This document shows positions 6,999 to 16,836 of a DNA stretch of 64,000 bases, piece after piece. The stretch comes from Archangium violaceum (GTDB lineage: Bacteria; Myxococcota; Myxococcia; Myxococcales; Myxococcaceae). A model generated the notes under the pieces. That model was not told the DNA's origin. It ran no database searches and worked only from the letters and a program-made list of their open reading frames with translations. The position numbers and the translations under genes are program-made. Location of the stretch: assembly GCF_016859125.1 (NCBI RefSeq), contig NZ_CP069338.1:8807501-8871500 (forward strand), written 5' to 3'. Positions within the stretch are counted from its first letter, which is position 1, and the number at the start of each line of letters is the position of its first letter.

Positions 6999-9551
6999 TC
7001 AGCCCTGGTGACGCAGGTAGCGGCGGATCTCCTCGGTGAACTGCCGGGTCGCCGCCACGTCGGGGGCCGCGGGTCCCAGCTTCAGCTTCTTGTCCTCCTC
7101 CACGAGGTAGCGCTGGTCCAGCATGTAGGCCACCGCGTTCTCCAGCGTCACCTTGGCCAGGGACTCGGCCGCGGTGATGCGCCCCGAGTGGTACTCGGCG
7201 CGTCCCACCTCCAGCGCCTGCTTCACGAAGGACTTGCGATCCTGCACCGTGCCGGCCGCCACCTCCGGCAGCGTCTGGGCGGCGATCAGGTACGCCTCCA
7301 GGTAGTCGCGCAGCAGATCCGCCAGGAACTCCAGCTCCGGACGGGCATGGGGCTCTGGCGCCACGCTCAGGGTGTCGCCCTGGTGCAGCACCAGTCCCAT
7401 CCGCACCAGCCGCTCCACCATCTCCGAGAAGATGGTGTCGAAGCTCGCGCCCACCCGGTAGATGAACTCCACCTTGAAGAGGCGTGAGAGCCACAGCGCA
7501 CGGGCCTTCACCTCGTCGAACGGTGCCGGAGCCCCCACCAGCAGCGCATTGGCCACGAGGCCGCGCGCCGCCACCAGGTTCATCAGCGTGTTCTTGTAGA
7601 AGGACATCTCTCCGCGGCGGTGGTCCTCGGCCTGGTAGATGACCTCGCCGTGCGCCTTCTGTGTGCGCACCATGCCGTCCGAGCAGAAGGTGCGCATGGC
7701 GTCCTGGATGGCCCCCATCGCCTCCGGGTTGCTCGGCGAGTTCTTCAGCAGGGTGGACAGCGGGGCCTTCTCCTCCTCGGCGACGCGGCGCAGGATGTTG
7801 ATGCGATCCGTGAGCTCGCGGCTCGTCATGCCGCGCCGGCGGTGGGACAGCAGGGCCCCGCTCAGCAGGGCGTGGGGCGTCACCGTCGACACCTTGCTGA
7901 TGCCGTACATCACCCGGTTGCCCAGGGCGCGCACCAGGCCCTTCTTCTGATCATCCGTGATGGGCTGGGCCGGATCGAGCCCGCGGCTCTTCATCAGCGC
8001 CACCAGCGACAGGGGCTCGTCGAAGGTGAGGTGGATGCGGCCGTAGCGCGCCGCGAGCACCTTGGGCGTGCTCAGCAGTGCCTTGATGTCCTCGGGCTTC
8101 TTCTCGCCGCCGGCCAGCTCCTTCGAGTAGCTGCTCGACTCCACGACCTTCTCGTAGTCGATGGACACGGGCACGAAGATGAGATCGTTGCGCGCGCCCT
8201 CGAGCACGGACTCCACCTGCCAGGTGAACATGCCCAGCTTGGGCTGCAGCAGCTTGCCGGTGCGCGAGCGCCCGCCCTCGGGGAAGAACTCCTGGTGCAC
8301 GCCGTCGTGGACGAGCTTCTTCACGTAGGCCTTGAAGGTCGCGGCGTACACCTTGTCGTCCTTGAAGGAGCGCCGCAGGAAGAAGGCGCCGCAGCGGCGC
8401 AGCAGGGGGCCCAGGGGCCAGAAGGACAGGTTGGCGCCGGCGGCCACCAGGGGGACCGCGTAGCCGCGGTTCCACAGCACCCAGCTCATCACCAGGTAGT
8501 CCACGTGGCTCTTGTGCGAGGGGCACAGCACCAGCGGGGCCTTGCTGGCCGCCTTCAGGGCGCGGTTGAGCCCGGCCTCGTCCACCTCGATGCCGTCGTA
8601 GATGCGGTTGAACACCCACCCCAGCACGGGCGAGACGAAGGCCAGCGTCGTGGGGCTGGCCCTGGCGGCGATGGCCTGCAGGTTGCGCCGGGCCTGGCGC
8701 AGCACGCTCTCGGGCCGGCGGTTGCTCTCGGTGGCCACCGTGTCCAGCGCCTTGCGCAGCGTGCGGTCGCGCAGCGTCTCCTCGATGATGCGCTCGGGCG
8801 GCTTCACCGGCGGCCCGAAGACGGCGCGCGTCTCGCGGGCCAGGTGGTGGTTGAGGGCGCTGCGCACCTTGCGCGCGATGACCTCGTCCGAGTCCTGCGG
8901 GTTCTCCTCGATGAAGCGCTTGAGATCGATGGGCTCGCCCACGCGGAACTGCGCGCGGCGGTAGTTGCGGAAGAAGGCCACCATCGAGTGCAGGAAGCCC
9001 GGGGCGTCGGGGCTGCCGAAGACGTGATCCAGCACGGTCGGCTTGACGCGCGAGGTGCGCTTCTCCCAGACGAAGAGCTCCGGCACCAGGTAGACGGTCT
9101 TGTCCCCCTTGCGCGCCATGGAGACGAGGGAGGGGAAGGGGTTCTCCTCGATGTCCTTGCCCGAGGCGCTCAGGAGGGCCGTCTTCTTGAGGAAGATGAG
9201 GCCGCTGCCGCCCTGGCGCCGGGCGTAGGTGAAGCGCACGTCGAAGTCACCCCGCTGCGCCGTCTTGCGGAACGGGCGGGTGAACCAGGGGCGCAGGTTC
9301 ACCACGGCCCGCACGGGGGGCAGGGCCCGGCGCACCATGGCCCAGGTCAGGTAGAGGAAGTTGATCCACGCCGTGGAGCGCATGACGTGCACCACGAACC
9401 CCTTGGCGTGGAGCGAGCGCAATTCGTCCTCGGCCTCGGCGGGGAAGCGCACCCCGTCGAAGTAGCGCTGCCCCAGCACCCGGGAGATGGGGCCGAACTC
9501 TTCCTTCAATGCCTCGCTGTGATTCGCAGCTTGAAGCAATGCGGTGTCCAT
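6999..9551 (-). CDS. plsB: Glycerol-3-phosphate 1-O-acyltransferase (PlsB family)
   Basis: The 850-residue product is close in length to E. coli PlsB (about 807) and carries the acyltransferase blocks in order: HX4D (CPSHKSHVDYLVMS), the GAFFLRRSF block, FPEGGRSRTGK, and the later VPVSIDYEKV block. It acylates sn-glycerol 3-phosphate with acyl-CoA or acyl-ACP at the inner membrane, the first step of phospholipid synthesis. ATG 9551 is chosen because a G-rich ribosome-binding site (AAGGGGGG) lies about six bases upstream; an upstream TTG at 9587 has none. It follows argS with a 42-base gap and may be co-transcribed with it. Confidence 0.93.
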   Translation of the reverse strand: MDTALLQAANHSEALKEEFGPISRVLGQRYFDGVRFPAEAEDELRSLHAKGFVVHVMRSTAWINFLYLTWAMVRRALPPVRAVVNLRPWFTRPFRKTAQRGDFDVRFTYARRQGGSGLIFLKKTALLSASGKDIEENPFPSLVSMARKGDKTVYLVPELFVWEKRTSRVKPTVLDHVFGSPDAPGFLHSMVAFFRNYRRAQFRVGEPIDLKRFIEENPQDSDEVIARKVRSALNHHLARETRAVFGPPVKPPERIIEETLRDRTLRKALDTVATESNRRPESVLRQARRNLQAIAARASPTTLAFVSPVLGWVFNRIYDGIEVDEAGLNRALKAASKAPLVLCPSHKSHVDYLVMSWVLWNRGYAVPLVAAGANLSFWPLGPLLRRCGAFFLRRSFKDDKVYAATFKAYVKKLVHDGVHQEFFPEGGRSRTGKLLQPKLGMFTWQVESVLEGARNDLIFVPVSIDYEKVVESSSYSKELAGGEKKPEDIKALLSTPKVLAARYGRIHLTFDEPLSLVALMKSRGLDPAQPITDDQKKGLVRALGNRVMYGISKVSTVTPHALLSGALLSHRRRGMTSRELTDRINILRRVAEEEKAPLSTLLKNSPSNPEAMGAIQDAMRTFCSDGMVRTQKAHGEVIYQAEDHRRGEMSFYKNTLMNLVAARGLVANALLVGAPAPFDEVKARALWLSRLFKVEFIYRVGASFDTIFSEMVERLVRMGLVLHQGDTLSVAPEPHARPELEFLADLLRDYLEAYLIAAQTLPEVAAGTVQDRKSFVKQALEVGRAEYHSGRITAAESLAKVTLENAVAYMLDQRYLVEEDKKLKLGPAAPDVAATRQFTEEIRRYLRHQG

Positions 9552-9593
9552 GTGTTGCCCCCCTTTATCCACAAGAGCCTCGTCCAACCTCGT

Positions 9594-11312
9594 CTACATG
9601 TTCTCGGGAGTGGCGATACCCAGTAGCGCGAGTCCCGCCGCCAGGGCCACCCGCGTCGCGTCCGTCAGCGCGAGCCGCGCCGCCTTCAGGGGCTCGTTGC
9701 CCTCGAGGATGACGCGCTTGGTGCGATCCTGGTTGCCCAGCGTGTAGTAGCGGCTGAACTCCGCGGCCAGCTCCAGCAGCCACCGGGCGATGAAGCTCGG
9801 CTCGGCCTGATCCGCCGCCTCCTGCACCACCACGGGCAGCCGGGCGATGACGCGCAGCACGGCCTGCTCCTCCGGCAGGGTGAGCAGCGACGCGTCATAC
9901 GAGGCCGGCGCCCCGCCGCCGCGGCGCAGGATGTTGCAGGTGCGCGCGTGGGCGTACTGGAGGTACGGGCCGGAGTGCCCCTCGAAGGCGAGCACGTCCT
10001 CCCAGTCGAAGGTGTAGTCCGTGGTCCGGCGGTTCTTCAGGTCGCCGAAGACGATGGCGCCCAGGCCGATCTGCTCGGCGAGCTCCTCCGGGTTGTTCGT
10101 CTGGATCTTCCCCGCCTGGATGTTCTCCTGCACCTTCTCCATCGCGCGGGTCCGCGCCTCGTCGAGCACGTCATTGAGGAGCACGACGTTACCCTTGCGC
10201 GTGCTCATGCCGTGCACGCGGCCGAAGTTGACGTGCACCATGCGCTTGGACCACTCGCGGCCCATGGCCTCGAGCACCCGGAAGAGCTGCCGGAAGTGCA
10301 GCGCCTGATCCGTGGCCACCACGTACAGCGACTTCTCGAACTGGAAGCGCTCGTGCCGGTCGATGGCCGCCGCCAGGTCCCGCGTGGCGTAGAGCGTGCT
10401 GCCATCGTTCTTCTTGAGCAGGACGGGCGGCTCGTTCTCCGCGTAGGGCAGGTCGACGATGGTGGCGCCCTGCGACTCCTTGACGCCGGGCCTGCGGGCG
10501 ATCTCGTCGATCACCGGCTCCATCTTGCCCTGGTAGAAGCTCTCGCCCTCCATGTGCTCGAACTTGATGCCGAGCCGGGCGTAGATGCGCTCGAAGTCGC
10601 GCACGGACGTCTCGCGGAACTCCTTCCAGAGCGCGAGCGCCTCGGGCTCACCGGCCTCCATGCGCCGGAAGAAGTCGCGGGCGCGCTCGTCGAAGGCGGG
10701 CTCGGCCTCGGCGCGCTTGTTGGCCTTGACGTACACCTCCACGAGGTGGGCCATGTCCTTGCGGCGCTCGGGGACGCCGTACTCCTGGAAGCCCACGGCC
10801 ACCAGGCCGAACTGCTTGCCCCAGTCGCCCAGGTAGTTGATGCCCTCGACCTTGTAGCCGAGCGCCCGGTGCAGGTTGGCCACGCTGTGGCCGATCATCG
10901 TCGAGCGGATGTGGTGGAAGGCGATGGGCTTGGCGATGTTGGGCGACGAGTAGTCGATGACCACCGTCTTGCCGGCGCCCTGGTCCCCGCCGCCGTAGCG
11001 CACGCCCTGCGAGCGCGCCGTGTCGATGACCTCGGCGGTGAAGGGCATCTGCGCGAACTTCGCGTTGACGTAGGGGCCGGCGGCCACCACCTCGAGGCCC
11101 GGCACCTTCACGCTCTGGGCCAGCGAGGCCGCGATGGCCGGTGGGGCCTTCTTCTGGGCCTTGGCCAGGGGGAAGGTGGGGAAGGACAGGTCGCCGTGGG
11201 CCGGGTCGGCCGGCTTGATCTGGGAGTCGATTTCGGAGGCGGGCACGCCCAGGGTCTGGGCGAGCGCCTCGACGAAGGCAGTCCGATAACGGGAGTAGAC
11301 GGAAGGATTCAT
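9594..11312 (-). CDS. argS: Arginine--tRNA ligase
   Basis: A 572-residue class I aminoacyl-tRNA synthetase. An N-terminal Add1-like domain is followed by the catalytic segment SSPNIAKPIAFHHIRST, the KMSKS-like GMSTRKGN, and a C-terminal DALR anticodon-binding domain (YLQYAHARTCNIL ... FSRYYTLGNQDR). The HIGH region reads AFHH where many ArgRS have HVGH, so the first His is absent; this looks like a subfamily variant because everything else is intact. The start is ATG 11312. It charges tRNA-Arg and is essential. Confidence 0.96.
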   Translation of the reverse strand: MNPSVYSRYRTAFVEALAQTLGVPASEIDSQIKPADPAHGDLSFPTFPLAKAQKKAPPAIAASLAQSVKVPGLEVVAAGPYVNAKFAQMPFTAEVIDTARSQGVRYGGGDQGAGKTVVIDYSSPNIAKPIAFHHIRSTMIGHSVANLHRALGYKVEGINYLGDWGKQFGLVAVGFQEYGVPERRKDMAHLVEVYVKANKRAEAEPAFDERARDFFRRMEAGEPEALALWKEFRETSVRDFERIYARLGIKFEHMEGESFYQGKMEPVIDEIARRPGVKESQGATIVDLPYAENEPPVLLKKNDGSTLYATRDLAAAIDRHERFQFEKSLYVVATDQALHFRQLFRVLEAMGREWSKRMVHVNFGRVHGMSTRKGNVVLLNDVLDEARTRAMEKVQENIQAGKIQTNNPEELAEQIGLGAIVFGDLKNRRTTDYTFDWEDVLAFEGHSGPYLQYAHARTCNILRRGGGAPASYDASLLTLPEEQAVLRVIARLPVVVQEAADQAEPSFIARWLLELAAEFSRYYTLGNQDRTKRVILEGNEPLKAARLALTDATRVALAAGLALLGIATPENM

Positions 11313-11389
11313 TGGATCGCGCGGATACTAAGCGAAACCAGCGCGTATTCCGCGCACCTTCTGTCAACGCGGCGAGTCGGAGTTGCCTT

Positions 11390-13069
11390 TCAACTAACGG
11401 CCGGGTTGCGGCGGCTCGGCCGGACCACGGCGGCCACGGTGTCGAGCAGCCGGGGCAGTTGCAGGGGCTTCTCGAAAAATCCGTCGATGCGGTCCAACCC
11501 CTGGCCCGCGCCGAGGCTGGAGACCTCGCTGGCGCCGGAGATGATGTAGACGGCGATGTCGGCCAGGGACTCGGTGCCGCGGATGAAGCGCAGCACGGAG
11601 CGTCCGTCCTCCTCGCTCAACCGGAGATCCAAGAGCACCATGGCCGGGCGGATGTGCGAGAGGATGGAGCGGGCCTCGGCGGCCCCCGAGGTGGACATCA
11701 CCCGGTAGCCCTCCTGCTCGAGCACCTGCTGGAGCACCTCGCGGCAGTCCGCGTCGTCCTCGACGAGCAGGATGCCGCCAGCGCGAGGGCCGGCCTGGGC
11801 GGCGTCGGGCGTGCTGACGGCGCCGGCGAACATGGGCAGCACCATCTGGAAGGAGGTGCCTTCACCCAGGGTGCTGGCGGCCTCCACCCGGCCGCCGTGG
11901 AGCGCGAGGATCTTGGCCACCAGGGGCAGGCCCAGGCTGCGTCCCTGACCCCGGGCGCCCTCGGGCCGGTAGAAGGGATCGAAGACGTGCTCCAGGTCCT
12001 CCGCGCTGATGCCCGGCCCGGTGTCCTTCACGGTGAGTTGGGCGAGCCCGTCCTCGACGGAGACGCGCAGCTCCACGGTGTCGTCGGCCTCGCAGCGGTG
12101 GATGCCGCCCTCCACGAGGTTCTGGATGGCCTCGGCGATGCGCTCGCGATCGCCGCGGACGAAGACCTCGGTGGAGGGGGGCAGGGTGAGCTGCACCCGG
12201 GCCTGCTCGGCGGCGGGGGTGAGGGAGCGGATGACCTCCTCGGCCACGGCCTTGAGCCCGAAGGGGCGCTGGTTGAGCTGCATCTTCCCGGCCTGGAGGC
12301 GGGACATGAGCAGCAGATCATTCACCATGCGCAGCATGCGGTCCGCGCTGCGATCGCACACCTGGACCGCGCGGCGCTGGGCATCGGAGACGGGCCCGAG
12401 CTTCTCGCGGCCCATCATGGCCAGGTAGGCCTTGAGGGTGGTGAGGGGGTTCTTCAGATCGTGCGAGACGTTGCCGAGCAGCTCGTCGCGGCTCTGCTCG
12501 AGCGCCTTGAGGCCGGCGATGGCCGTCTGGAGGTCCTTGTTGCGCCGGGCGCTGTCGTCGCGCAGGCGGGCCACCTCGTAGGAGGCGGAGAGCTGGCCGG
12601 CGAGCGCGGCGAGCAGGGAGTCCGAGAGCGCGCGGCGCGGGGCGATGATGGCCAGCACGCCGGTGACGCCCTGGGGGCTCTCGAGCGGCACGGCGACGGC
12701 CTCCTCGTCGCGGAGGATCGTCGTCTCGGCGAAGGCGCGGCCGACCAGGCCCTCCTCGGGGGTGGCGGCGGTGATGCGCTCGTCGTAGCGGCCACGCACG
12801 TGCTCGACGTGGAGCTGGTTGCGCGAGGGGAGGAAGCGCGCCACGTAGACGGTCTTGGCCTGCATCAGGCCGTGAATGATCTGCAGCTGGGCGCGAAGGG
12901 CCTCGGTGGGGCCGGCGCTGGAGGTGATGTGCAGGGACATCTCCGCCAGGGCGCGCTCGGCGGCCTCGTTGTCTATGGGAGGCTGGGGTTTCTGCACGCG
13001 CCGGGGCTTCTTCGTCTCGGGGCGGAGGGTGACGATCTCAGCCAGATGCGGAACCTTCTTCTTCGGCAC
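11390..13069 (-). CDS. GAF-histidine kinase-receiver hybrid protein
   Basis: The 559-residue product lacks membrane segments. Domain order: Lys/Pro-rich N-terminus, GAF-like domain (about 40-170), HisKA with phospho-acceptor H203 (NVSHDLKNP), HATPase_c (about 305-415), and receiver domain (about 432-550) with D481 (MVLLDLRLSEEDG), acidic pocket VEDD and Lys in FFEKPLQ. In the ATPase the N-box reads QNLVEGGIH, so the second conserved Asn of NLxxNA is Gly321. The G1 box (DTGPGIS) and G2 box (GRSLGLPLV) are recognisable. No cognate regulator is adjacent. Signal and output are unknown. Confidence 0.92.
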   Translation of the reverse strand: MPKKKVPHLAEIVTLRPETKKPRRVQKPQPPIDNEAAERALAEMSLHITSSAGPTEALRAQLQIIHGLMQAKTVYVARFLPSRNQLHVEHVRGRYDERITAATPEEGLVGRAFAETTILRDEEAVAVPLESPQGVTGVLAIIAPRRALSDSLLAALAGQLSASYEVARLRDDSARRNKDLQTAIAGLKALEQSRDELLGNVSHDLKNPLTTLKAYLAMMGREKLGPVSDAQRRAVQVCDRSADRMLRMVNDLLLMSRLQAGKMQLNQRPFGLKAVAEEVIRSLTPAAEQARVQLTLPPSTEVFVRGDRERIAEAIQNLVEGGIHRCEADDTVELRVSVEDGLAQLTVKDTGPGISAEDLEHVFDPFYRPEGARGQGRSLGLPLVAKILALHGGRVEAASTLGEGTSFQMVLPMFAGAVSTPDAAQAGPRAGGILLVEDDADCREVLQQVLEQEGYRVMSTSGAAEARSILSHIRPAMVLLDLRLSEEDGRSVLRFIRGTESLADIAVYIISGASEVSSLGAGQGLDRIDGFFEKPLQLPRLLDTVAAVVRPSRRNPAVS

Positions 13070-13284
13070 GGAGCTACCTCGGCAACCAGGGGGCGGCGCG
13101 CCAACCCCCGTCCAGGGTGGGGGTGGCGCGAGCGCGGCTCATGCCGATCCTGCGCCACCCGGAGCCGGGGTGGAAAGAGCCCTCCCGGCCCCTCCCGCAA
13201 CAGGGCCGACCGCAGGACAATTGCCATGTCCGCTGGATGACACAGGGTGGGAGGGAGGCTCCCGACCCACCAGGTACCAGGAGC
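13070..13284. other. Intergenic region between HEAT-repeat and kinase genes
   Basis: 215 bases without a convincing gene. It contains short G/C inverted repeats, including CCACCC (13155-13160) with GGGTGG (13168-13173), and GTGGCGC (13123-13129) with GCGCCAC (13152-13158). These could end the HEAT-repeat transcript. No clear promoter motif is seen. Confidence 0.4.
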
Positions 13285-14010
13285 TCAGGAGCGGCGTTGG
13301 ACCACACCGTTGCCGTCGAGATAGTAGGGGTCGGTCATGAGCGGCTCGACCTTCTCGCGGTAGCCCTGGACGCCGAAGCCGCTCTCCTGGAGCGCGCTCA
13401 GCGCGGCCACCTGCACGCGGCGTGCGGTATCGCTGGTGGTCAGGAGGCGGAGGATGGGCTCGCGCGCCGGTTCGTGCTTCTGGGGGCCGAGCGCCTTGAG
13501 GGCGGCGATCTTCACCTCGTCCGCCATGTCGTCGAGGTGGGGCAGCACCGCCTCGGCGATGCGCGGATCCTTCTTGTCGGTGACATAGTGGAGGAGGACG
13601 ACCTTCTTCTCGGGATCGCGCATGTACTGAGCGCTCAGGGCATTGAGCGTGCTCACGACGATGTCGACGACCTCGGATTCGGGCAGCAGGGCCTCGAGGA
13701 TGCGCAGGGCCCAGGAGGTGGCCTGCTCGCTCTTGCGCAGGAACTCGGTGACGGGGGGGATGGCGTCCTTGCCGAAGCCCTTGATGAGCTCGAAGACGTG
13801 CTCCTTCTCGTCCGCGTCCGTGGTGAGGGGCTCCACGGTGATGGTGTAGCGGTGCAGAAGGACGCTGACGGCCTCGGGGTACTTCATCTCCCCGAGCTGC
13901 TGGAGGGCCTTCTGGCGGGTGGTGGGGTCCCCGTACTTCTGGGTCACCTTGGACTTGAGCTTGAGGGCCTTCTCGGGGCCGGAGCCGCCGAGGAAATCGA
14001 AGATGCCCAT
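13285..14010 (-). CDS. HEAT-repeat protein, 241 aa
   Basis: The soluble, mostly helical product has repeated pairs of helices of HEAT type, for example TRQKALQQLGEMKYPEAVSV, DPRIAEAVLPHLDDMADEV and ARREPILRLL-like units, with alternating Leu/Ala and acidic residues. HEAT proteins act as protein-interaction scaffolds; no catalytic motif is visible. It begins at ATG 14010 (MGIFDFLGGSGPEKA), a start resembling other small myxobacterial HEAT proteins. It lies between dnaJ upstream and a hybrid kinase downstream on the same strand, with gaps too large to assert an operon. Confidence 0.8.
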   Translation of the reverse strand: MGIFDFLGGSGPEKALKLKSKVTQKYGDPTTRQKALQQLGEMKYPEAVSVLLHRYTITVEPLTTDADEKEHVFELIKGFGKDAIPPVTEFLRKSEQATSWALRILEALLPESEVVDIVVSTLNALSAQYMRDPEKKVVLLHYVTDKKDPRIAEAVLPHLDDMADEVKIAALKALGPQKHEPAREPILRLLTTSDTARRVQVAALSALQESGFGVQGYREKVEPLMTDPYYLDGNGVVQRRS

Positions 14011-14110
14011 GAGAATGATGCTCCGAGGGGTGAAACGAGTTCTTGGGCGCCGTGTAGGACGCGGCGCAAGCTAACGCAAGAAGCTTGGATGGCCAGTGAC
14101 GAGCCGTCGA

Positions 14111-15283
14111 TTAGAGCTGCAACGAGCCCCGGACATCCGAGTGATAGGCACGGGCGAGCGCCTCGGCGGCCTGCCGGGCCTCGGTGGAGGGGTGTTCGGG
14201 TACCTTGACCTGGAGTGTGAGGTAGAGGTCTCCCGGAGGGCCGCCCTTGAGGGAAGGCGCACCCCGGCCCTTGAGGCGCATGCGGCGACCGGACTGGGAT
14301 CCCGCGGGTACCTTCACCGTCACCTCGCCCTGGAAGGTGGGCACGCGGACCTCGGCGCCGAGCATGGCCTCGGAGACGGTCACGGGGAGGTCCATATAGA
14401 GGTCGTCTCCCTCGCGGCGCACCAGGGGGTGTTCCGCGACGATCGTCTCGATATAGAGGTCTCCCGGGGGCCCTCCGCGCGAGCCCGCGGCCCCCTGGCC
14501 GGACAGCCGTACCTTGGAGCCCGTCTGGACGCCGGCGGGGATCTTCACGGTGAGCCGGGCCGTTTCCGCCACGACGCCCGAGCCCTGGCAGGAAGGGCAG
14601 GGGGGCGCGGCGCGGCCGGTGCCGCGGCAGGTGGGGCAGGTGCCACTCACGGCCATGCCCAGGATGCCGCCGCTGCGACGCGCCTTGCCGGTGCCGCCGC
14701 AGGTGCCGCACGTGGAGGGAGTCCCCACCTGGCCCGAGCCCTGGCATCGCTGGCAACGGCCGGGGCGCTGGAGCGAGATGCTGCGCTCGGTGCCGGTGAG
14801 GGCGTCGTTGAAGCTGAGCGTGAGGGTCGCGGTGATGTCCTCGCCCGGGGTGGGACCCGCGGCCCGGCCTCCGCCGGCACGTCCGAAGATCTCCCCGACG
14901 TCCACGCCGCCGGCGCCCGCCCGGCCGAAGATGTCGCCGAAGATGTCGCCCAGGTCGAAGTCCGCGCCGCCGACGTCACCGCCGCCGAACGGTCTGCCGC
15001 CAGCCGCCTGTGCGGCCTTATAGGCCCGGTACTGCTCGGCCTTCTTCTCGTCGAAACCGAACTGGGCGGCGGCGTCACCGAACTCGTCGTACAGCTTGCG
15101 CTTGCGCTCGTCCGACAGGATCTCGAAAGCCGCGTTGAGCTGCTTGAACTTCTCCTCGGCCGCTTTGTCGCCCGGGTTGACGTCCGGGTGGTACTTGCGG
15201 GCGAGCTTGCGGAAAGCCTTCTTGATTTCGTCGGCCGATGCCGTCCGGGACACGCCGAGAATCTGGTAGTAGTCGTCCGCCAT
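14111..15283 (-). CDS. dnaJ: Chaperone DnaJ (type I Hsp40)
   Basis: The 390-residue product has an N-terminal J domain with HPD ([11 protein letters not shown]), then a long Gly/Phe-rich linker (about residues 90-150). The zinc-binding domain has four CxxCxGxG repeats ([32 protein letters not shown]), and two beta-rich substrate-binding domains follow. It stimulates DnaK ATPase and delivers unfolded clients. ATG 15283 gives the canonical [11 protein letters not shown] start. No dnaK or grpE lies nearby, so it may be one of several DnaJ paralogues. Confidence 0.94.
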   Translation of the reverse strand: MADDYYQILGVSRTASADEIKKAFRKLARKYHPDVNPGDKAAEEKFKQLNAAFEILSDERKRKLYDEFGDAAAQFGFDEKKAEQYRAYKAAQAAGGRPFGGGDVGGADFDLGDIFGDIFGRAGAGGVDVGEIFGRAGGGRAAGPTPGEDITATLTLSFNDALTGTERSISLQRPGRCQRCQGSGQVGTPSTCGTCGGTGKARRSGGILGMAVSGTCPTCRGTGRAAPPCPSCQGSGVVAETARLTVKIPAGVQTGSKVRLSGQGAAGSRGGPPGDLYIETIVAEHPLVRREGDDLYMDLPVTVSEAMLGAEVRVPTFQGEVTVKVPAGSQSGRRMRLKGRGAPSLKGGPPGDLYLTLQVKVPEHPSTEARQAAEALARAYHSDVRGSLQL

Positions 15284-15398
15284 GGGGTTGTGGCCCTCCG
15301 AACCTGCAAAAACGTAACCAGCCGTGCGGCGAGCGCCAGCACGGCGTGTGCCTGGAGGTCCGGATGTATAAAGTGGCTGGAGGGACGTGAGGGAAAGA

Positions 15399-16118
15399 AT
15401 GGGAGCACCGCGCGGAGGAAGAGCGAGGACCGGGCTGGTGGTGGGCTGGCTCGTGCTGGTGCCGGTGTCGGTACCGCTGTCCGCCGCGTCGCAGGCCCTT
15501 CCCGAAGCGCCCCGGGCGTCCCAGGGCCGGATCATCGATCGCGTGGTGGCGGTCATCGGCAACCAGGTGCTCACCCTGAGCGAGTTGGAGTTCGAGACGC
15601 GGGTGGCGCTGGTGCAGCGAGGAGGCGTGCGGGCGGCGGAGGCCTCGCTCGACGAGCAGACGCTCCGGGGGGCGCTCGAGCTGGCCATCAACCAGCGACT
15701 GCTGGTGGCGGGGGCGGACAGGCTGCAGGCCTTCCCGGCGGAGCGCTCGGAGGTGGATGCCCGGCTGAAGATCTTCCGCGAGCGCTTCGAGGACGAACCC
15801 TCGCTGCTGGCCTTCCTGGCCCGGCACGACGCGGACCTGGAGCAACTCACGGCGGTGCTGGAGCGGGGCGTGCGGGCCGAGCGCATCCTGGACAGCCGGA
15901 TTCGTCTGCGCGCGCAGGTGAGCGAATCGGAGACGCGGCGGTACTGGGAGGAGCACAAGGGGACGCTGGGCGGGCCATACGAGTCGGTGCGGGACGCCCT
16001 GAGGGAGAGGTTGATGAGGGAGCGCTACGGCCAGCTCGCGAAGGAGGAGTTCGCCCTGGTGAGGGCGGGCGCGAAGGTCCGGCGGGTGGCTCCCTTCGCC
16101 CGGGAGGCGCTGCCATGA
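15399..16118 (+). CDS. SurA N-terminal-like exported protein
   Basis: The 239-residue product has an N-terminal signal peptide or anchor (hydrophobic stretch [14 protein letters not shown]). Next comes a segment typical of the start of SurA-type chaperones ([20 protein letters not shown]), then a helical chaperone-like region. It lacks the parvulin PPIase domains of full-length SurA. ATG 15399 is preferred over GTG 15387 because GAGGGAAAG lies just upstream. Its TGA overlaps the rimI ATG (ATGA). It may help outer-membrane protein folding, an inference from domain similarity. Confidence 0.8.
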   Translation: MGAPRGGRARTGLVVGWLVLVPVSVPLSAASQALPEAPRASQGRIIDRVVAVIGNQVLTLSELEFETRVALVQRGGVRAAEASLDEQTLRGALELAINQRLLVAGADRLQAFPAERSEVDARLKIFRERFEDEPSLLAFLARHDADLEQLTAVLERGVRAERILDSRIRLRAQVSESETRRYWEEHKGTLGGPYESVRDALRERLMRERYGQLAKEEFALVRAGAKVRRVAPFAREALP

Positions 16119-16630
16119 GGCGGATGCGCGAGGAGACCCGCCCGAAGGAGCAGGTGAAGCCGGAGTCTCCGTTCCTGATCCGGCGGATGACGCGGGAGGA
16201 CCTGCCCGCGGTGATGGAGCTGGAGAAGGCCTCGTTCACCAACCCGTGGTCCTACGAGCTGCTGCAGCGCGAGCTCGGACACGACTGGTCCGTCATCTTC
16301 CTCCTGGAGGAGCCCCTTCCGGAGGGAGGCCGGCGACTGCTGGGCATCTCCATCTTCTGGATCGTCCATGACGAGGTGCACGTGCTCAACGTGGCCACCG
16401 CACCGGAGCACCGCCGGCGGGGTGTGGGGCGCAGATTGATGGAGGCCACCTTGTCCGAGGGGCGGGCACGCAAGTGCAGCCTGGCGACGTTGGAGGTGCG
16501 CAAGAGCAACGAGCCTGCCATCAATCTCTACAAGTCATTCGGCTTCCGCCCTGTGGGCGTGCGGCCGAACTACTACGTGGACGAGGGCCAGACGCCCGAG
16601 GACGCGATCGTGATGGTCCTCGACTTCTAG
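16115..16630 (+). CDS. rimI: Ribosomal-protein-alanine N-acetyltransferase RimI
   Basis: A 171-residue GNAT-fold protein with the RimI hallmarks: LIRRMTREDLPAVMELEK, FTNPWSYELL, the acetyl-CoA loop HRRRGVGRRL, and LEVRKSNEPAINLYKSFGF. RimI acetylates the N-terminal Ala of ribosomal protein S18. The N-terminus is about 20 residues longer than E. coli RimI. The start overlaps the stop of the preceding SurA-like gene. It lies immediately upstream of the ribosomal cluster but is separated from it by a strong promoter. Confidence 0.9.
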   Translation: MRRMREETRPKEQVKPESPFLIRRMTREDLPAVMELEKASFTNPWSYELLQRELGHDWSVIFLLEEPLPEGGRRLLGISIFWIVHDEVHVLNVATAPEHRRRGVGRRLMEATLSEGRARKCSLATLEVRKSNEPAINLYKSFGFRPVGVRPNYYVDEGQTPEDAIVMVLDF

Positions 16631-16721
16631 AAGCCAGGGGAGTAGAGGACCGGGCTCGCCAGGAGAGAGCAGGAAAGGACGCCATGTCGTCCACGGTTGG
16701 AATGCCGTGGGCCGGCAGTGC

Positions 16722-16749
16722 TTGACACAGGGTGGTCCCTCCCTATACT
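16722..16749 (+). promoter_or_regulatory. Sigma-70 type promoter of the str ribosomal operon
   Basis: A perfect -35 TTGACA at 16722-16727 and a -10 TATACT at 16744-16749 are separated by 16 bases. It lies about 87 bases upstream of the rpsL start. This is the best promoter match in the window and fits a strongly transcribed ribosomal supercluster. Confidence 0.85.
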
Positions 16750-16836
16750 CGCGGCCCTTTTTCAAGCGCAGTTGTAGGTTTGTATGCGCCCCTGGGTACA
16801 CCCGCCCGGGGCAAATCGGGAAGGAAGAGAAGCTCA

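Noticed and set aside
7620-9626. Plus-strand open frame of 668 codons
   Set aside because: It is antisense to plsB, whose acyltransferase motifs are unmistakable; the frame is a His/Gly/Arg-rich shadow without any recognisable domain.
11312-13240. Plus-strand open frame of about 640 codons
   Set aside because: It is antisense to the hybrid histidine kinase and has no start signal or domain.
15399-16118. Calling this gene full-length SurA
   Set aside because: Only the N-terminal chaperone-like part is present; no parvulin PPIase domain can be seen.
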